Shown: positions 21,848 through 34,016 of the stretch, one piece after another
Numbering within the stretch: the first letter of the stretch is position 1
Layout of the letters: each line of letters starts with the position of its first letter
Source of the DNA: Mycocentrospora acerina
Lineage: Eukaryota; Ascomycota; Dothideomycetes; Pleosporales
NCBI GenBank assembly: GCA_022701365.1
Contig: JAKUHH010000395.1
Location: 310,001 to 374,000 of the forward strand
Reading direction: 5' to 3'
Length of the DNA stretch: 64,000 bases
Position numbers and translations under genes: made by a program
The notes under the pieces: model-generated
What the model saw: the letters and a program-made list of their open reading frames with translations, nothing else
The model's database searches: none
Told to the model about the DNA's origin: nothing

Positions 21848-24168
21848 ATGTCCTCCTGCTTCGGTTTCCGCAAAAGCGACGATGATCAGCGCCCGCTGCT
21901 CCCGCAGTATCGCGATGATACAGTCCTGCAGGTACAATATCAAGCTCGAAGCGATTGGCTGAGCCTTTTCTGACACGTGCAAACAGAGGGAGGTCCACCA
22001 GAAGCTGCACTCGTATCAGATGATACGTGCCCTGGGAAAAGGCTTCATGCCATCCAACGAACAGGCCATTATCAATCTCCGGAGCTTGTTGTCCGCAGAC
22101 GTGCTCAACCCAGAGAACCCAGACCTGAGCGATTCTGGCCGTTTGCTTGTCAAGTTTACCAAGCAGTGGCTCCATCAATTCATTGATTTGCTCCAGCACA
22201 AGAACAGCGAAGACCAGATTCAGGATTTCCTCTGGTACCTATCCAAATCGAGAGTCTCAGTAGATATTGAGGATATTGCGCGTCGCACAACGCGATCAAA
22301 GGCAAGGGCAGATGCCACTGCAGGTTAGTCAACATTAATTCTACAAGACCCACGCTAACATTGAAAAAGCGTACTCCAGTTTGCAAACCGTGGGATCCCT
22401 GCTGCTGACAAACTCGGATTTCCGGGTATTTCTCTCTGATCTCAATGTCATCGGCCGAGAGGTCTTTAAAGACTCGGCCTTTACGCTCTCCGAGGTAGCA
22501 AAGGAGGCTGGAAAGCAAATTGAGCCTTCAGAGGCACAACAAAAAGCTCTGAAAGAGCCTGGCGCAGATGCCAATGGTTCCACACCATCTGCTGACAACA
22601 TTGGCGATGATGTCGCAGAGGTTGCTCAGGTTGTTGGCTCGGGCACGGTGCAGGTGCTTAAAGAGGCGGAGAATAGCCTGGAAGATAAATTGACCGGAGC
22701 AGAGGGTGAATCCCTGCTCTTCCGATTGAAGAAGACAGTTACAAACTTGAGACAGAAGCGAGACTACTCCGACTCCGTCTCCACACTGGCCTTGCTCCTC
22801 CAACGATATGCCAAAGCTTATTCCCGTGTAGCAGAAGATGCTTTGACCACTGTCCAGGCAGATGTGGACACAAACAGAGCAATGGATAAGGCAGCACAGA
22901 ACTTCTGGACATTCCTGAGCTCTTTTGGTGACCGAGACGAGTGGAAGAAGCTCGAAGACTCTTTCCACAAGGTTCTGGAGCACTCGCGCAAAGACCCAGA
23001 GTTCGAGGACCTTCTTACCGATATCGGAAATTCTCTTCAGAAGCTGTTGACAGACCCTGACTTTCTTGACCATGTAGACGAGAAGTTTCAAGAGCTCCGC
23101 GAGAAATCCCGTGACGTTGGCACCGAATCCTCGCTTCGCAAAGATGTCGACGAGTTCTTTGGACAAGCACAAAGGACCTTCAACTCTGTTACGCATGACG
23201 AGGATATTTCCAACCTTTTCAAGACAAGTCTGAAGGTGTGGAATATATTGTCACCCCGCTACGCCTACGCAAATAGCGAGCTACTTCAAGATGCCATCAA
23301 TGTCTTCGTCCCCCTCGGAATCCAGATGATCCAGTATATCCCAATCCCACGCCTCGAAATCTCAACCCCTGAAATCGATATTCTCCTTGAGAACCTCATC
23401 TTTGAGCCCGGAAAGACTGTGAACCATACTTCATTCTTGCCCTTCCGCTTCAAGGTAGAAACCTACAATGACTTTGAGCTGCGCAAAGCCCGCTTCCGCG
23501 TTGCATCAAAGGTGACGTCGAAATTCACAATCAAGATTGACGGGTTGTCGTTCCGCGCTGACGAAATTGGTTTCCTCCTACGAGCACACAAGGGCCTGCT
23601 CCGTCTTGCAGATGAGGGTATCGCTTCTTTCCAGATGGACGAGCGCGGCATCGACATCCACCTCGATGTCGAGATTGCAAAGGAGCGCCAGGAGCAGATC
23701 CTCACGCTGCGCGACGTTCGCGTTCATATCCACAAGCTCTCGTACAACCTGCGCAAGTCAAAGTTCAGCCTCTTCGGCTGGCTGCTCAAGCCCCTGCTTC
23801 GCCCCATCATCCGCAAGGTCATGGAGAGGCAGCTCGCCAAGGGTATTGCAGATGGCATCCACGCAGCGAACCGTGAATTACTGTTTGCCCGGGAGAGGCT
23901 ACGAGCGACCAGGATCTCGGATCCAGACGACCTCAAGACGTTCTTCAAGGCTATCTTGACACGCCTGACGCCTGAAGATGATCCGGATGTGTACAGTCGG
24001 GTTGGTGTGGCCGAGCCGGGCAAGGGTGTCTTCAAGGGCAAGTACGCGCCTGGTAGCGTGGTCAAGCTCTGGGAAGAAGAGGGCGCTCGTGCTGCAGAGA
24101 GGATTGATGAATGGGATGAGGTAGGCTGGAGGAACGATGTCTTTGACCTGCACACTTTGATGCTCTGA
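21848..24168 (+). CDS. HAM1-like protein (HAM1_N / HAM1_C domains)
   Basis: Exons 21848-21931, 21987-22323, 22370-24168 (739 aa). The short N-terminus (MSSCFGFRKSDDDQRPLLPQYRDD) carries a Cys that could be acylated. Then comes REVHQKLHSYQMIRALGKGFMPS, typical of the HAM1-like N-terminal domain (DUF5923). After a helical middle, the segment from ILSPRYAYANSELLQDAIN through PIPRLEISTPEIDILLENL to FRVASKVTSKFTIKI matches the HAM1-like C-terminal domain (DUF4449). That part has the alternating beta pattern of lipid-binding BPI/TULIP-type folds (inference). The family is widespread in fungi and poorly characterised; the name links it to hyphal anastomosis. No transmembrane segment is seen. Confidence 0.85.
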
Positions 24169-24679
24169 GATGGGCAGATTTCTTTGTAGGATATTTATGG
24201 AGGACTTTTTTTTTATGTGGATCGTCTGGGGCACATCAGGGAAGGAGTATATGAGGTTCTTGCAGCTGTTCGGGGGGGTTTTTTTTGGCGCGATAGTTCT
24301 TTTCTCTCTCTCTCTCCCAGATAGCTCAGATTGTGATGACGATGAAGAATACATAATGTTTGAATCAATACTTCAAGTGCGCAATAACTAGTTTCGGTCA
24401 ATCAATTAGTGTGAATGACCCGAGAATAGTTTCTGCGCACGTTGATGCTTTTGTTTGATCTTGATCCTGATCCTGATCCTACTCCTAATCCATTTCCAGA
24501 AACGCCCGCCGAGGAAATCTCGATTGTACAAGTTCTTCAGCAGCTATATATATGATACAACATAGCGCATAATGCCACCCAGCAATGCACACGCCACCAC
24601 CTTCCACTTGAATTCTATGCGTCCAAACGCATCGCCCTGACACAAACCTTTTGAGTTTTGCACCCTACATTTGATCCAT
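24169..24679. other. Convergent 3' spacer
   Basis: 3' flanks of the HAM1-like and OST3 genes. It contains a short GATCCT array near 24459-24480. No gene is seen. Confidence 0.5.
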
Positions 24680-25830
24680 CTAGAAAGGAGGCAGCCAGAA
24701 TTGGTATCCTCCGTTCTTGGTGCGGAAGACGCTGAGGAGGAAGCTGTACATGCAGAGCAAGACGCCACTCCAGAGGAAGACGGCAAATTGCTGAGTCTTT
24801 GCGTCAGCAATACGGGGGACCTTGAGGGCAAGGGAAATGGTTGCAAAGGCAAGGACACCATCTTAAGCTTCTGTTAGCAGCTTCAAAATAGTAAAGGGTG
24901 GTAGAACCCTACAGATGGCAGCAATGATCTGTGACTCAAGACCAAATTGATTGCTGAAGCCTCCAGCAAAGTAGCTGATTCCACCCTTGCCATCGCCAGA
25001 TACGTAGGGTGTTTTCCTGATGTGGTTGAACATGTGGCCACTGGTGAAGAGCAGGACGGTGATTAGGCTGACGGCAGCCCAGAGATTGCGGTTCTGCAGG
25101 ACGGGGATAATGTATGGCGAGGCAACAGCGAGGAAAGTCACAGTGCCGAGGACAGCGGTGGTGACAGAGATAATCTTGACATAGTTGATGGGACGAGAGA
25201 TGGAGGGCTTGGGGACATCGGCTGGAACCTGGCGTGAGATCCAAGCGTGGACCTGCTCTGCGGATTGGGGACTGAAGTTTGTTAGCAGTTACGTTTTTTG
25301 CTCGAGGGCTTGTCATGCATACCCAGCAGTAAAGTCGAAGCGGATGGGTTGCGAGTCGACCTTTGCGTTGGGGCCAATTGTAGGGTGGAAGTACAGCAGG
25401 ACTGGAGCCGTCTGGAGTTGTAGCTGTTCGAGTGTGTTAGTTCACACGTCCTCTTTCACACTTCCAAGGCAATCCATACCGACTGGAAGGTGTTCTTTCC
25501 GTCAGTAAAGTCCAGCGTTCCAAAGAGCACCCTGCTCTGCCCGTTCTTGTCACCCTTGGTCCAGCTCTTGCCCAGCAACTCCCACTCGGGTTGGAACTGG
25601 TTGCACATTGCACATCCGAATCTTGCCTCGAGAGCCGTGAGCAACACAGCAATCGAGTAGTCTCTCGGTGCCTTGGTCAATTGCGCATAGGTTGCATCGT
25701 CGAGCTTGGGCGGCTGACCGGCGGAGAGCGATTTGGCGCGGAAGTCGTTGAAACGGTCGCCGGAAGACTTCTTAGCTGCAAGAGCCGTAAAGGGCAGCAG
25801 AGACGCCGTGAGAACCTGTAACCACCGCAT
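24680..25830 (-). CDS. OST3: Oligosaccharyltransferase subunit, OST3/OST6 family
   Basis: Exons in transcription order 25830-25480, 25423-25323, 25271-24913, 24861-24680 (330 aa). It is a thioredoxin-fold subunit of the ER oligosaccharyltransferase that assists N-glycosylation of cysteine-containing acceptors. Shown by a signal peptide (MRWLQVLTASLLPFTALA), a lumenal thioredoxin-like domain with CxxC (FGCAMCNQF, Cys73 and Cys76) and four C-terminal membrane segments, including VKIISVTTAVLGTVTFLAV and LWAAVSLITVLLFTSG. The end is FRTKNGGYQFWLPPF, as in the family. A longer open frame upstream of 25830 is excluded because the signal peptide starts exactly at this ATG. Divergent from the coiled-coil gene. 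Confidence 0.93.
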
Positions 25831-26222
25831 TGTGTCGATTTGAAGCTGTGTCGTGGACGTGGGGAGCTCTGGTGCGAGCTGGCCTTGATGATGCTTCGTG
25901 GCCTTGACTTGACGTTCGGAGGTCGGGCGTGCGTAATGCGCTAGTGTTGCAGGGGGTCTTGATGGGCAGTTGCAGTGAGCGACGAATATCTCCACACTGC
26001 TGTGAAGACGATGGAGCTTGTTAGATTGCTCTTTGGGACTTCCATGTAGACTCTGCAGTCCTGTCTGCTACACCGTAATTTTTTGATGGAGCTGGATCAA
26101 ACATATGCAAATTGTCTTGGCGGCTAGGCTCCCGGTGTTTTGTTTACTGCGCGTCCCTCGCAACGCGCCCTAACACCTCAAACCTACCGTGCATTCACAT
26201 CACTTACCAGCCTTTTCAAGCC
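25831..26222. promoter_or_regulatory. Divergent promoter, OST3 / coiled-coil gene
   Basis: 392 bases between two head-to-head start codons. No specific motif is called. Confidence 0.5.
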
Positions 26223-28469
26223 ATGGTTGTCGCCTTGGACTCCGACATCGATACCAATTACGAGATCAAGGATGTGAGTAAGAGTCCGTGCAACACTAGG
26301 AGGAGACCATCTCTCCTCCCTTCATGAGCCCTGCGCAGATCCACGGACCACTTCCATTGTTGCAGACACAAACTAACCCAAGCTCACAGCTCCGACACTC
26401 GCTGCGCACTGCCAGTCTCGAACTCAACCTTGAGCGGAGTAAGCATTCTGTCGAGGTCGTTGCCAAAGACGAGGAGCTGCGGAAGCTGCGAGTGAGCACT
26501 TGCCTCTTGCAGGACGACAACAGCGATCTGCACGAGCAGCTCGACGAAGAGCAGGCCCGCTCAGACGAACTCGAAAACGCCCTCGACGAGGCTCTCACGC
26601 AGCTGGACGAACACAAAGCCGAGGGCGAGGCAGCGCGGAACCAGATTCGAACACAAGCACGAGAAGTAGCAAACCTCAAGGTACGCGCGTCTGTTCCCGT
26701 CAACGAGACGACAGGACTGACATTCGTAGGCCGAGCTAAAAGCTCTCGAAAACGCCACAACCGACTCGGACAAGGTCCTTTCGCAAAAGCTTGCCCTCTC
26801 CCGCGAACTCTCATCTTTGCGCCCTGAAGTCGAACACCTGCGCGCACAAGTCGAGTCGAACCACGGACTTCTTGCCGAAAAGCTATTACTACAGCGTCAG
26901 CTGACAACTCTGCAAGTCGAACTAGAGAACGAGAAGCGAACAGCCGCTCGCGCCACAGCAAAGCAAGGGAGAAGGATGGAGCAGGACGACGAACTTCGTG
27001 TCGAGCTGGAGGAGCTGCGCAAGGAGCTTGCCAAGGAGAAAAAGGACCGCCTAAAGACCGAGTCGTCCCTCTCAAAAGCCGAAAAGGCTGTGGAGAAGGT
27101 ACAGGCAGATCTGGAATCTCAACAGCAAATAGCTGAACAGCTGCAAGTCAAGATAGAAAAACTCTCCAAGAAAGAAGCTGGTAAAGCTAGCAAACGGGAC
27201 GATGCTCACGAGGCTGCATACGAGGAACTGCGCCAGGAGCTGGAGGAAGAAAAGATGGCACGACGCAGAGCGGAGAAGGCCAGTAAGAATGCTGGCAATC
27301 ACAGTGCAGAAATCGAACAACTACGAGAAGAGCTCGAAGAGGAGAGGCGTGCGCGCCAAAAAGCCGAGAAAACTTCTAAAGCGGGGGCTCAGCAAGGCGA
27401 TACTCAGGCCGACCAGATCAGAAGGGAATTAGAAGAGGAAAAGCGCGAGCGCAAAAAACAAGAAAAAGAGTACACTAAGACATTGGCTGAGCTGCAGGGT
27501 CGCAATACTATTCTTGATGACAAGTTGAGCGCATTCAGGGAGAAGCTGCGGTCGACCAAAGAGAAACTCAAGGAGAAGGAGGCTGAGCTTGACAAGACAG
27601 AAAGGGCCCAAACTGCACCACCAGTCAAAGCTTCAGCCGGAGGAAGCATGAAGCCACCAAAAAACCCTCGAAAGCGAGTGGTTGCTACTGCTGAGCCCGA
27701 GACATACTTGGGAACTCCCGGAGATGGCTTCCCCACAAAGAAGATGAAGCGTGCGACCTCCGTGTCCGCTGCTGGAGACACTTCTACCTTTTCGTTGACG
27801 CCCTTCCTGAACCGCACTGCCGGCGTAGTGCCGGCGAGTCCTATCGTTGAAGAAGAGGAAGAAGGGCAGCAAGAGGAATCATTCCAAGCGCCTACTCCCA
27901 CTGCACAGCCCCGAAAGATTCTTAACAAGGTTGTCCAGCCAAAGGTGAAAGCCCTCGCTCCATCATCCTCAGACAAAGCCAACGCAAAGCCTCGCAAGAA
28001 GGCGCCCACCCCCGCTCTCCAAATGGTCACCGAAGAGGTACCTGAAATCTCACACGCCGACTCTAAGAACAATTCCGTGAACGCACCCATCACCGTCCCT
28101 CTCAAAGACGCCGACGATGGCCCGTCGACCAAATCCAAGGCCACAGCCCCCAAGGTCAAACCTCGCAAATCCCTAATGTCCTTTGCCAATTTCATCGAAG
28201 AGCCTGTCGCAGAAAAGAAGAAAAAGCGTAAGCTTGGTCCCAACGCGGGAAAGACACTATTTGATACAGAGGATATCGAAGACGCTGCGCCTCTGAAACC
28301 TGCAGGTAGCAGCAAGGGTTTGTATGCTGCAAGAGCGTTGGGTAAGAGTGTATTGGGCAAAGCAGGACAGAGGCCTATTTCTGGAGGGTTTAACATGTTG
28401 AGTGACGAAGGCTTTGCGTTTTCTCCGCTGAAAAAGGACAGGAGAAACGTAAATAGTATTCTTAAGTAA
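26223..28469 (+). CDS. Long coiled-coil protein with C-terminal FSLTPFLNR motif
   Basis: Exons 26223-26273, 26390-26680, 26730-28469 (693 aa). After MVVALDSDIDTNYEIKD come roughly 400 residues of almost uninterrupted heptads rich in Glu, Lys, Leu and Arg. The second part is basic and disordered, with PPKNPRKRV, PTKKMKR, KPRKK and KKKKRK patches suggesting nuclear location. A conserved-looking TFSLTPFLNRT segment (about residues 480-492) and a terminal GGFNMLSDEGFAFSPLKKDR segment stand out. The architecture (coiled coil plus short linear motifs) is like chromosome or spindle scaffold proteins, but I do not recognise the family and assign no function. Exon 2 is placed at 26390 because a nearer AG at 26364 breaks the frame. 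Confidence 0.8.
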
Positions 28470-30109
28470 GGGGTTCATATTTTCTTGACAGCGGCGCTGC
28501 AGTGGTACTTGTTTTGATTTTGGGAGATTTTTTGCACCGACTTGTAGAGACCAACACCGATATATATTGTTTGATGAATCTTCAACATTTCCGGAGACTC
28601 TTACGAAGGAGCTCGCTTGTCTTGTTGCGACACATAGGCTAGTGCAGCATACGTACACTTTTACTTCAGGTGTTGAGCAACAAGGTTAACTACTCTGAAG
28701 AATACACACTATGTACATGAAGGACTGTCTGTAAATAAGCTCACGTGAAAGTATGTTTCAACACGCTGTCTTGTTTGAGAGTTTGCCACTGTATTTCTAT
28801 CGAAGGCGCGGAGTAGCCCCTCAGATTAGTTTGAGAACTATAGTGAAAGTCTTCATTTGCTGAGAGTACTAAAATTTGATCTTATATTGCACAGCCTTGT
28901 GCTTTGTGAGTACTTCAGTCACCCTGAAACTTAGCCAAACGAAATACGTTCACGACAAACAAAGTATTCACATTCATTATGTGAGCAGTTGAAAACGTCA
29001 AAGACAATGCTGACTAGGACACCAGATGGTAAGGCACTTCACTCAGCCATGTCAGACAATACTTTGCCGTCTGAGAACATCTATTTATGCAGTACTGGGC
29101 GTGGTAGAAGGCAGGATAGTGTTGTCGGTACGAAAAGTCTGGCGAGGCATGGTGGTGGTGGGAGGGCCTAAGGAGGCAGTGCAAGCCTTCTTTGAACCAA
29201 AGGGCTCACCGGACAGGAGCCTGAGGTTGCGAAACACGAGTTGGCATGCTCAGCAATCTTGGGAAAGGGTTGGCTACTTACCAAGGGATTGAGCTGCGTT
29301 AATATTGACAATGTTTGGAGCTGTGTGTTGGCTGGCTGGTTGGGATACAGACTTCGCTTCGCGTTTTAACAAATGCCGGACGCCACTTTTTGCCGTGCTA
29401 TTCCCGCTTTAAAACAGCTAGGAAATAACACCATTGGACTCTGGCCTCCCATATCAGCGAAGATGAAATAAAATGTCGGTGCCAATTCTTTGCCGCGTCC
29501 GTGGCGCTTTTCGCCACGTGCCGGCAGGGCTGACTTGAGAATCACAAGGAAGCCCAGGATATACGGGTGGCGCGTGATCCTGAGGAACTCGGATCAAAGA
29601 CGACATGTGTGTGGACAGATGTATTGAATCTGCCTCGAGAGAGCAAAGTCAATACGTCACGGGGTGGTGGTTGCACCAGTGAGAAGCGTGATCGTTGAAA
29701 GCTCCCGTGTTAGCCGACTTGTAGTGGTACTACTTGAATATCTAGTGCGGGAGGCCTTTGGTCCGATCGCTGTGGTGCGCAAAGTGTACCGTGATGAGAC
29801 ATTTTACGATTGTAGATGTCGAATCGAGTACGGTGAGCGGTTTTGGCGAATACGGTCATGAAAAAGAGACACTTTGCGCGATTATGCCCTGCTACTGTCA
29901 TCGGTAACCATGTGTATGGCCAGGCAGAAAATCCCAGAATTGAATGTGAGGTTTCTTTATCTTGAAGTCCCAAGCTTCATAGCACTGCCCGCATGCGGGT
30001 GGGGTCAGACCCCAGTCCAAGTCTATGCAGGTGCAGGGCTAGCTTCCCCGCTCAAAACGATTCAGTAGGCATCACACATATAAACACCAGTGCCACCATC
30101 ACCCAAAAT
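28470..30109. other. Intergenic, no gene seen
   Basis: 1.6 kb with short frames only. The left half is the 3' flank of the coiled-coil gene and the right part is the upstream region of the stomatin-like gene. No repeat or RNA gene is supported. Confidence 0.5.
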
Positions 30110-31372
30110 ATGACCTCCTTCCACAACCGCGACTCCATAGCACACAGCACTATCGCAGAGTCGGCCACTACCTCTACACGACCTATCCTACAAGATAACT
30201 CAAGTATCGAACATACCGATACCGCAACCATGAGCGACATCAACGGCAAGGCACCGATCAATGGCACTAACGGCTCGGGACCTGCTCGCGTTAGCGAACC
30301 GCTCGTCAAAGTCCAACCTCCTCGACGTGAGGATTTGCAACCGTCCTACGCAAAGGTTATCGAGGCTGATGATGCTGATGCGGACACTGAGGGCTGGTAT
30401 GGCTCCATGGTAAGTATTGGTGGTTTATCTACATCTATATAGTCACGACTAACCACACCTTAGATCAACACCCTTGGAGGATGCATTGGTACTCTTGGAG
30501 CTATCCCCTGCTGCATCTTCTGCCCCAACCCATACAAGCCCGTCAACCAAGGAAACGTTGGTCTTGTCACCAAGTTTGGTCGTTTTGCGCGCGCCGTCGA
30601 CCCAGGTCTCGTCTACATCAACCCGCTTTCCGAGCAACTCGTCCAAGTCGACGTCAAGATCCAAATTGTCGAGGTGCCCAAGCAGATTTGTATGACCAAG
30701 GATAATGTCTCATTGCAACTCAACTCGGTCATTTACTACCGCATCACTTCGCCGCACAAGGCCGCATTCAGCATTAGCAACATTCGTCAAGCGCTAGTTG
30801 AACGCACGCAGACTACACTCCGTCATGTTGTTGGCGCAAGGGTGTTGCAAGACGTTATCGAGCGCCGAGAAGAGATCGCAGCATCTATCCGCGAAATTGT
30901 CGAGGAGACCGCCCACGGCTGGGGCGTAGAGGTCGAGTCTATGCTCGTCAAGGATCTCATCTTCAGCCAGGAGCTTCAGGATTCTCTCTCCATGGCCGCA
31001 CAGTCGAAGAGGACCGGAGAGGCCAAGGTCATTGCCGCTCGTGCCGAAGTTGAATCTGCCAAGCTCATGCGTCAGGCTGCTGACATTCTCTCTTCTGCGC
31101 CTGCTATGCAGATCAGATACCTCGAGGCTATGCAAGCCATGGCCAAGACGGCTTCAGCAAAAGTAATCTTCCTGCCAGCTCAGAACCAAACCGTTCAATC
31201 GCAGCTCGCCATAGCTGATGCGTACGGCGAGGGACCCAGCAACTACGGCGCCATCAACACCAACAACACCAACACCAACAGCTTAGGCGTGCAGAGCAGC
31301 GCTGCACAAGAACATGGTGGCAACAATGGGTTCCAAGAGGCAATTAATGCTCATGTTGTTGAACACATGTAA
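30110..31372 (+). CDS. Stomatin-like SPFH / Band 7 membrane protein
   Basis: Exons 30110-30409 and 30464-31372 (402 aa). SPFH proteins form membrane-bound oligomeric scaffolds. Residues 1-100 are polar and disordered. A hydrophobic hairpin with a Cys cluster (GAIPCCIFCPNPY, possible palmitoylation) leads into the Band 7 domain: VNQGNVGLVTKFGRF, AVDPGLVYINPL, ICMTKDNVSLQLNSVIYYR, LRHVVGARVLQDVIERREE and GWGVEVESMLVKDL. The Ala/Glu-rich AKVIAARAEVESAKL coiled coil and an Asn/Thr-rich tail follow. The start may be 30110 or the in-frame ATG at 30230 (MSDINGK); the latter has a better initiation context. The 54-base intron has a CTAAC branch site. Confidence 0.92.
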
Positions 31373-32807
31373 GCTAGATAGGCTCTTTTTATTAGGAGTT
31401 TCTCAATGTTTTCCTCTTAATGACATTCAAGACGACGGATCTCCAGCAAATGATGGGGCGGACGCATACAATTTGTATTGGATTGGTTGGTTGGTTAGTT
31501 TTCTAGATACCCCATTGGCGTCTGTGCGATCAGTCACTCGCTTTTGCTGTTTCCATGTATATCTCTACTGCTAATGATAATTTATGACTTTTTTGATCAT
31601 CGTTTTAATTGTAGTGATGTTGTATGAGACACATGAGTTGATAGGCTTTACTGTAGTTGGACTTTGAGACTAAGTGGCACTGTTCAACCAATGTTTAGAT
31701 TATCCAGATTTGTGGCATATACAAGTTTGACATAAGCAAGCAAAAAACTAGAACAAAAATTAGTTTACAAAACACCATGATGAATACTTTAGATAGAAGC
31801 ATGCGTTCCGTATTGACATAATATCGTGTAGATACTATCAAAACTTTCTGTCTTTCATTATATCTTGTGGAACAGCTCTACACGAGGTAGAACATTTAAT
31901 AGGAGTAAAAAAAGGCTTTTAACTTCTAGTTATTTGCAGTAATGAACTTGAACTTGGTGTTTTGATGCCAGCTGAAATATTCAACTCCTTTTTGGATTGG
32001 CCCTACATGCCGCAGATTAGGGTGTGGCGCATACGTATAAGATGCAGGATGTAATTCGTTCAAAAACAATCCCATGTTGTAAACTTTAGACAGAAATACA
32101 ACTCCAGTTCTGTATAAATTTTTTAACCGCTTTCAAAATTTCCTCTCTCTGTTTTTTTCTTCCAATGCATCTAAAAGGAGTAATACAAGGCTGGGAACCT
32201 TTGGTCAGTTGTGGTAACAAGGCTAGATGAGCATTTTGATGCTAGTTGAATGTTTAAACCTTTTTAAGATTTGCAAGTCTTTGTATAGAAGGGAGTATGA
32301 TGCACACAATTCAGAAATAGAATGGGATTCAATCTCAAAAAAATCTCATGACTATACTTCATGATTAAAAGCATGTTTCGTTCTAGTAGAGAGTATATCT
32401 TCCCTAATTCTGAGTACAAATAGTCTGATTAAGTCGTATAATATTCTATTCTGCAATATTTAAATTGTGACACTGAGTGTTGTGCGTGGATGGTGTACTG
32501 CAGGGAGAAGTAGTTGCGGATATGAATACTAAGCGGTGAAAGCATTGTTCCACGTGAGATAGCGATAGATAATTACTCCTTCTCTATTTAAATATATATA
32601 TTACTGGTTGCGCGCAAACTAGATGTGATAAAACCGAAATGATTGGTCTTCTTGCTAGCCCCCCGCGCTCACATTGCTGCCTGAACCGCTGCCTGCGCTG
32701 CCTATGAGCTGCACCATATAACTACCAAAATCAACGTCACTATTGCCTTACCACGCTAAACCAAAACTCATTTCTAAAATCAATCGTTTAATAATTTCCG
32801 ACCCACT
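31373..32807. other. AT-rich intergenic region with a decayed direct duplication
   Basis: No gene is supported. Clearly more AT-rich than its flanks. Two diverged copies of a roughly 210-240 base segment lie at about 31770-32010 and 32066-32275 (annotated separately). Confidence 0.55.
31770..32275 (+). repeat. Diverged tandem duplication, two copies of about 210-240 bases
   Basis: Copy A (about 31770-32010) and copy B (about 32066-32275) share the same ordered landmarks: ACTTTAGAYAGAA, then TCAAAAYTT, then an AGGAGTAA..AAGGCT block, then TTTTGATGCYAGYTGAA. Several differences are C/T or G/A transitions. The alignment is by eye and gapped. Confidence 0.5.
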
Positions 32808-34016
32808 ATGGACCGCCTCTCCAACTTACCTGACGAACTTCTTCTCCTCATCAGCGCCCAGTTCACAGACACAAACCGCAACAAAAACCTCGCCAGCCTT
32901 TGCCTTGTATCCCGAAGCTTTCGTCCCATCGCCCAAGAATGGCTCCTCTGCCGCCCGCGATTCAATTTAACTTATATCGATGCGTACATGTTATCCATCG
33001 CCCGCTATCCACACCTTTTACCGAGAATTCACAGCCTAGAAGTCTGGAGCACAAGTGCAGGACGTCTTGAGTTCAATGAGTACGGCTACTCAAAGAAGCT
33101 TTACAGGCCTATCCGCTGTCCAACACAGCTTGCAATGCGCTACGAGTTTATGGAACGATGCAGACGAATTGTGCACTACTATGCGCGTGAGCCAGGGGAG
33201 AGAATGCAATGGCTGCTAGCATTGGAAGAAGATGTTGTGGCAGGATTATTTGGCGTGTTGTTATGTATTCTTCCTGAATTGCGGGAATTGAAGTTGGGAG
33301 GGGGATGGCTGATGGATTTCCCTGTTTTGAGCAACATGCTTGCCGAGGGACCAACGGGGCTCCTACTTCAACCTACGGAGTGGAAGAAAGGCTTTTTGGC
33401 GAACACGTTGGCCGTGGTAGCACCGCGCCTTGAAGTCTTGGAGATGCCGGCAAATATGTCAGCATTGTGGTTTTTCACACACGTCAACAGTGTGTTCGAC
33501 TTCCGTAGATTTGGGGCGTTGAAGGAGATTGGCGTGACAATGAGGGCGTTGGCTAACGGTGGCTTCCATCCTTTTAATCCGAGAGAAGTGTTTCCTCCCT
33601 CGTTGGAGATTCTCCGCATTAGCGAGGCGACCTATGACACTATGAATCTTGTGCGAGAGCTGTGCCTCCTGAAGCATACATCGTTTCTCCCGGTCCTTCG
33701 CCGCATCGAGATTTACTACATGAACAGTGTCCAACAAGTCGGGCGTATGGCTTTCGCTCGTCGCTGTCCTTCGCCCATCCGTGATGCAGGGATCATGTGC
33801 TCATTCGCAAAATTGAGACTACAAGTATATTTTCCGGGACATGAGCTGCAAACTTGGATGATTAGTAGAACACCGTGGAGTCTAAGAGGAGAAGGATTGG
33901 AACAATTAAAGGAGGCGGAGCGGAGGTTTTTCAATTTGCCTATCGCAGATGTTTGGTTTCCAGTGTTGGAGTTGGAATGGGATGAGCGTGGAATCCCAGT
34001 ATCAAAGCAGTATTGA
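32808..34016 (+). CDS. F-box protein
   Basis: A single exon of 402 aa from the ATG at 32808. The N-terminal 45 residues (LSNLPDELLLLISAQF, LASLCLVSRSFRPIAQEWL) form an F-box, the Skp1-binding helix bundle of SCF ubiquitin ligases. The rest has scattered Leu-rich segments (ELRELKLGG, PRLEVLEMPANM, LKEIGVTMRAL, PSLEILRISEAT) spaced like irregular leucine-rich repeats, as in many fungal F-box/LRR-like proteins. The substrate is unknown. It lies at the edge of an AT-rich spacer and converges on the RING gene. Confidence 0.82.
   Translation: MDRLSNLPDELLLLISAQFTDTNRNKNLASLCLVSRSFRPIAQEWLLCRPRFNLTYIDAYMLSIARYPHLLPRIHSLEVWSTSAGRLEFNEYGYSKKLYRPIRCPTQLAMRYEFMERCRRIVHYYAREPGERMQWLLALEEDVVAGLFGVLLCILPELRELKLGGGWLMDFPVLSNMLAEGPTGLLLQPTEWKKGFLANTLAVVAPRLEVLEMPANMSALWFFTHVNSVFDFRRFGALKEIGVTMRALANGGFHPFNPREVFPPSLEILRISEATYDTMNLVRELCLLKHTSFLPVLRRIEIYYMNSVQQVGRMAFARRCPSPIRDAGIMCSFAKLRLQVYFPGHELQTWMISRTPWSLRGEGLEQLKEAERRFFNLPIADVWFPVLELEWDERGIPVSKQY

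Noticed and set aside
27404..28396. 330-codon reverse frame over the coiled-coil gene
   Set aside because: Antisense shadow of a codon-biased gene; Ser/Leu/Phe-rich product without any family resemblance.
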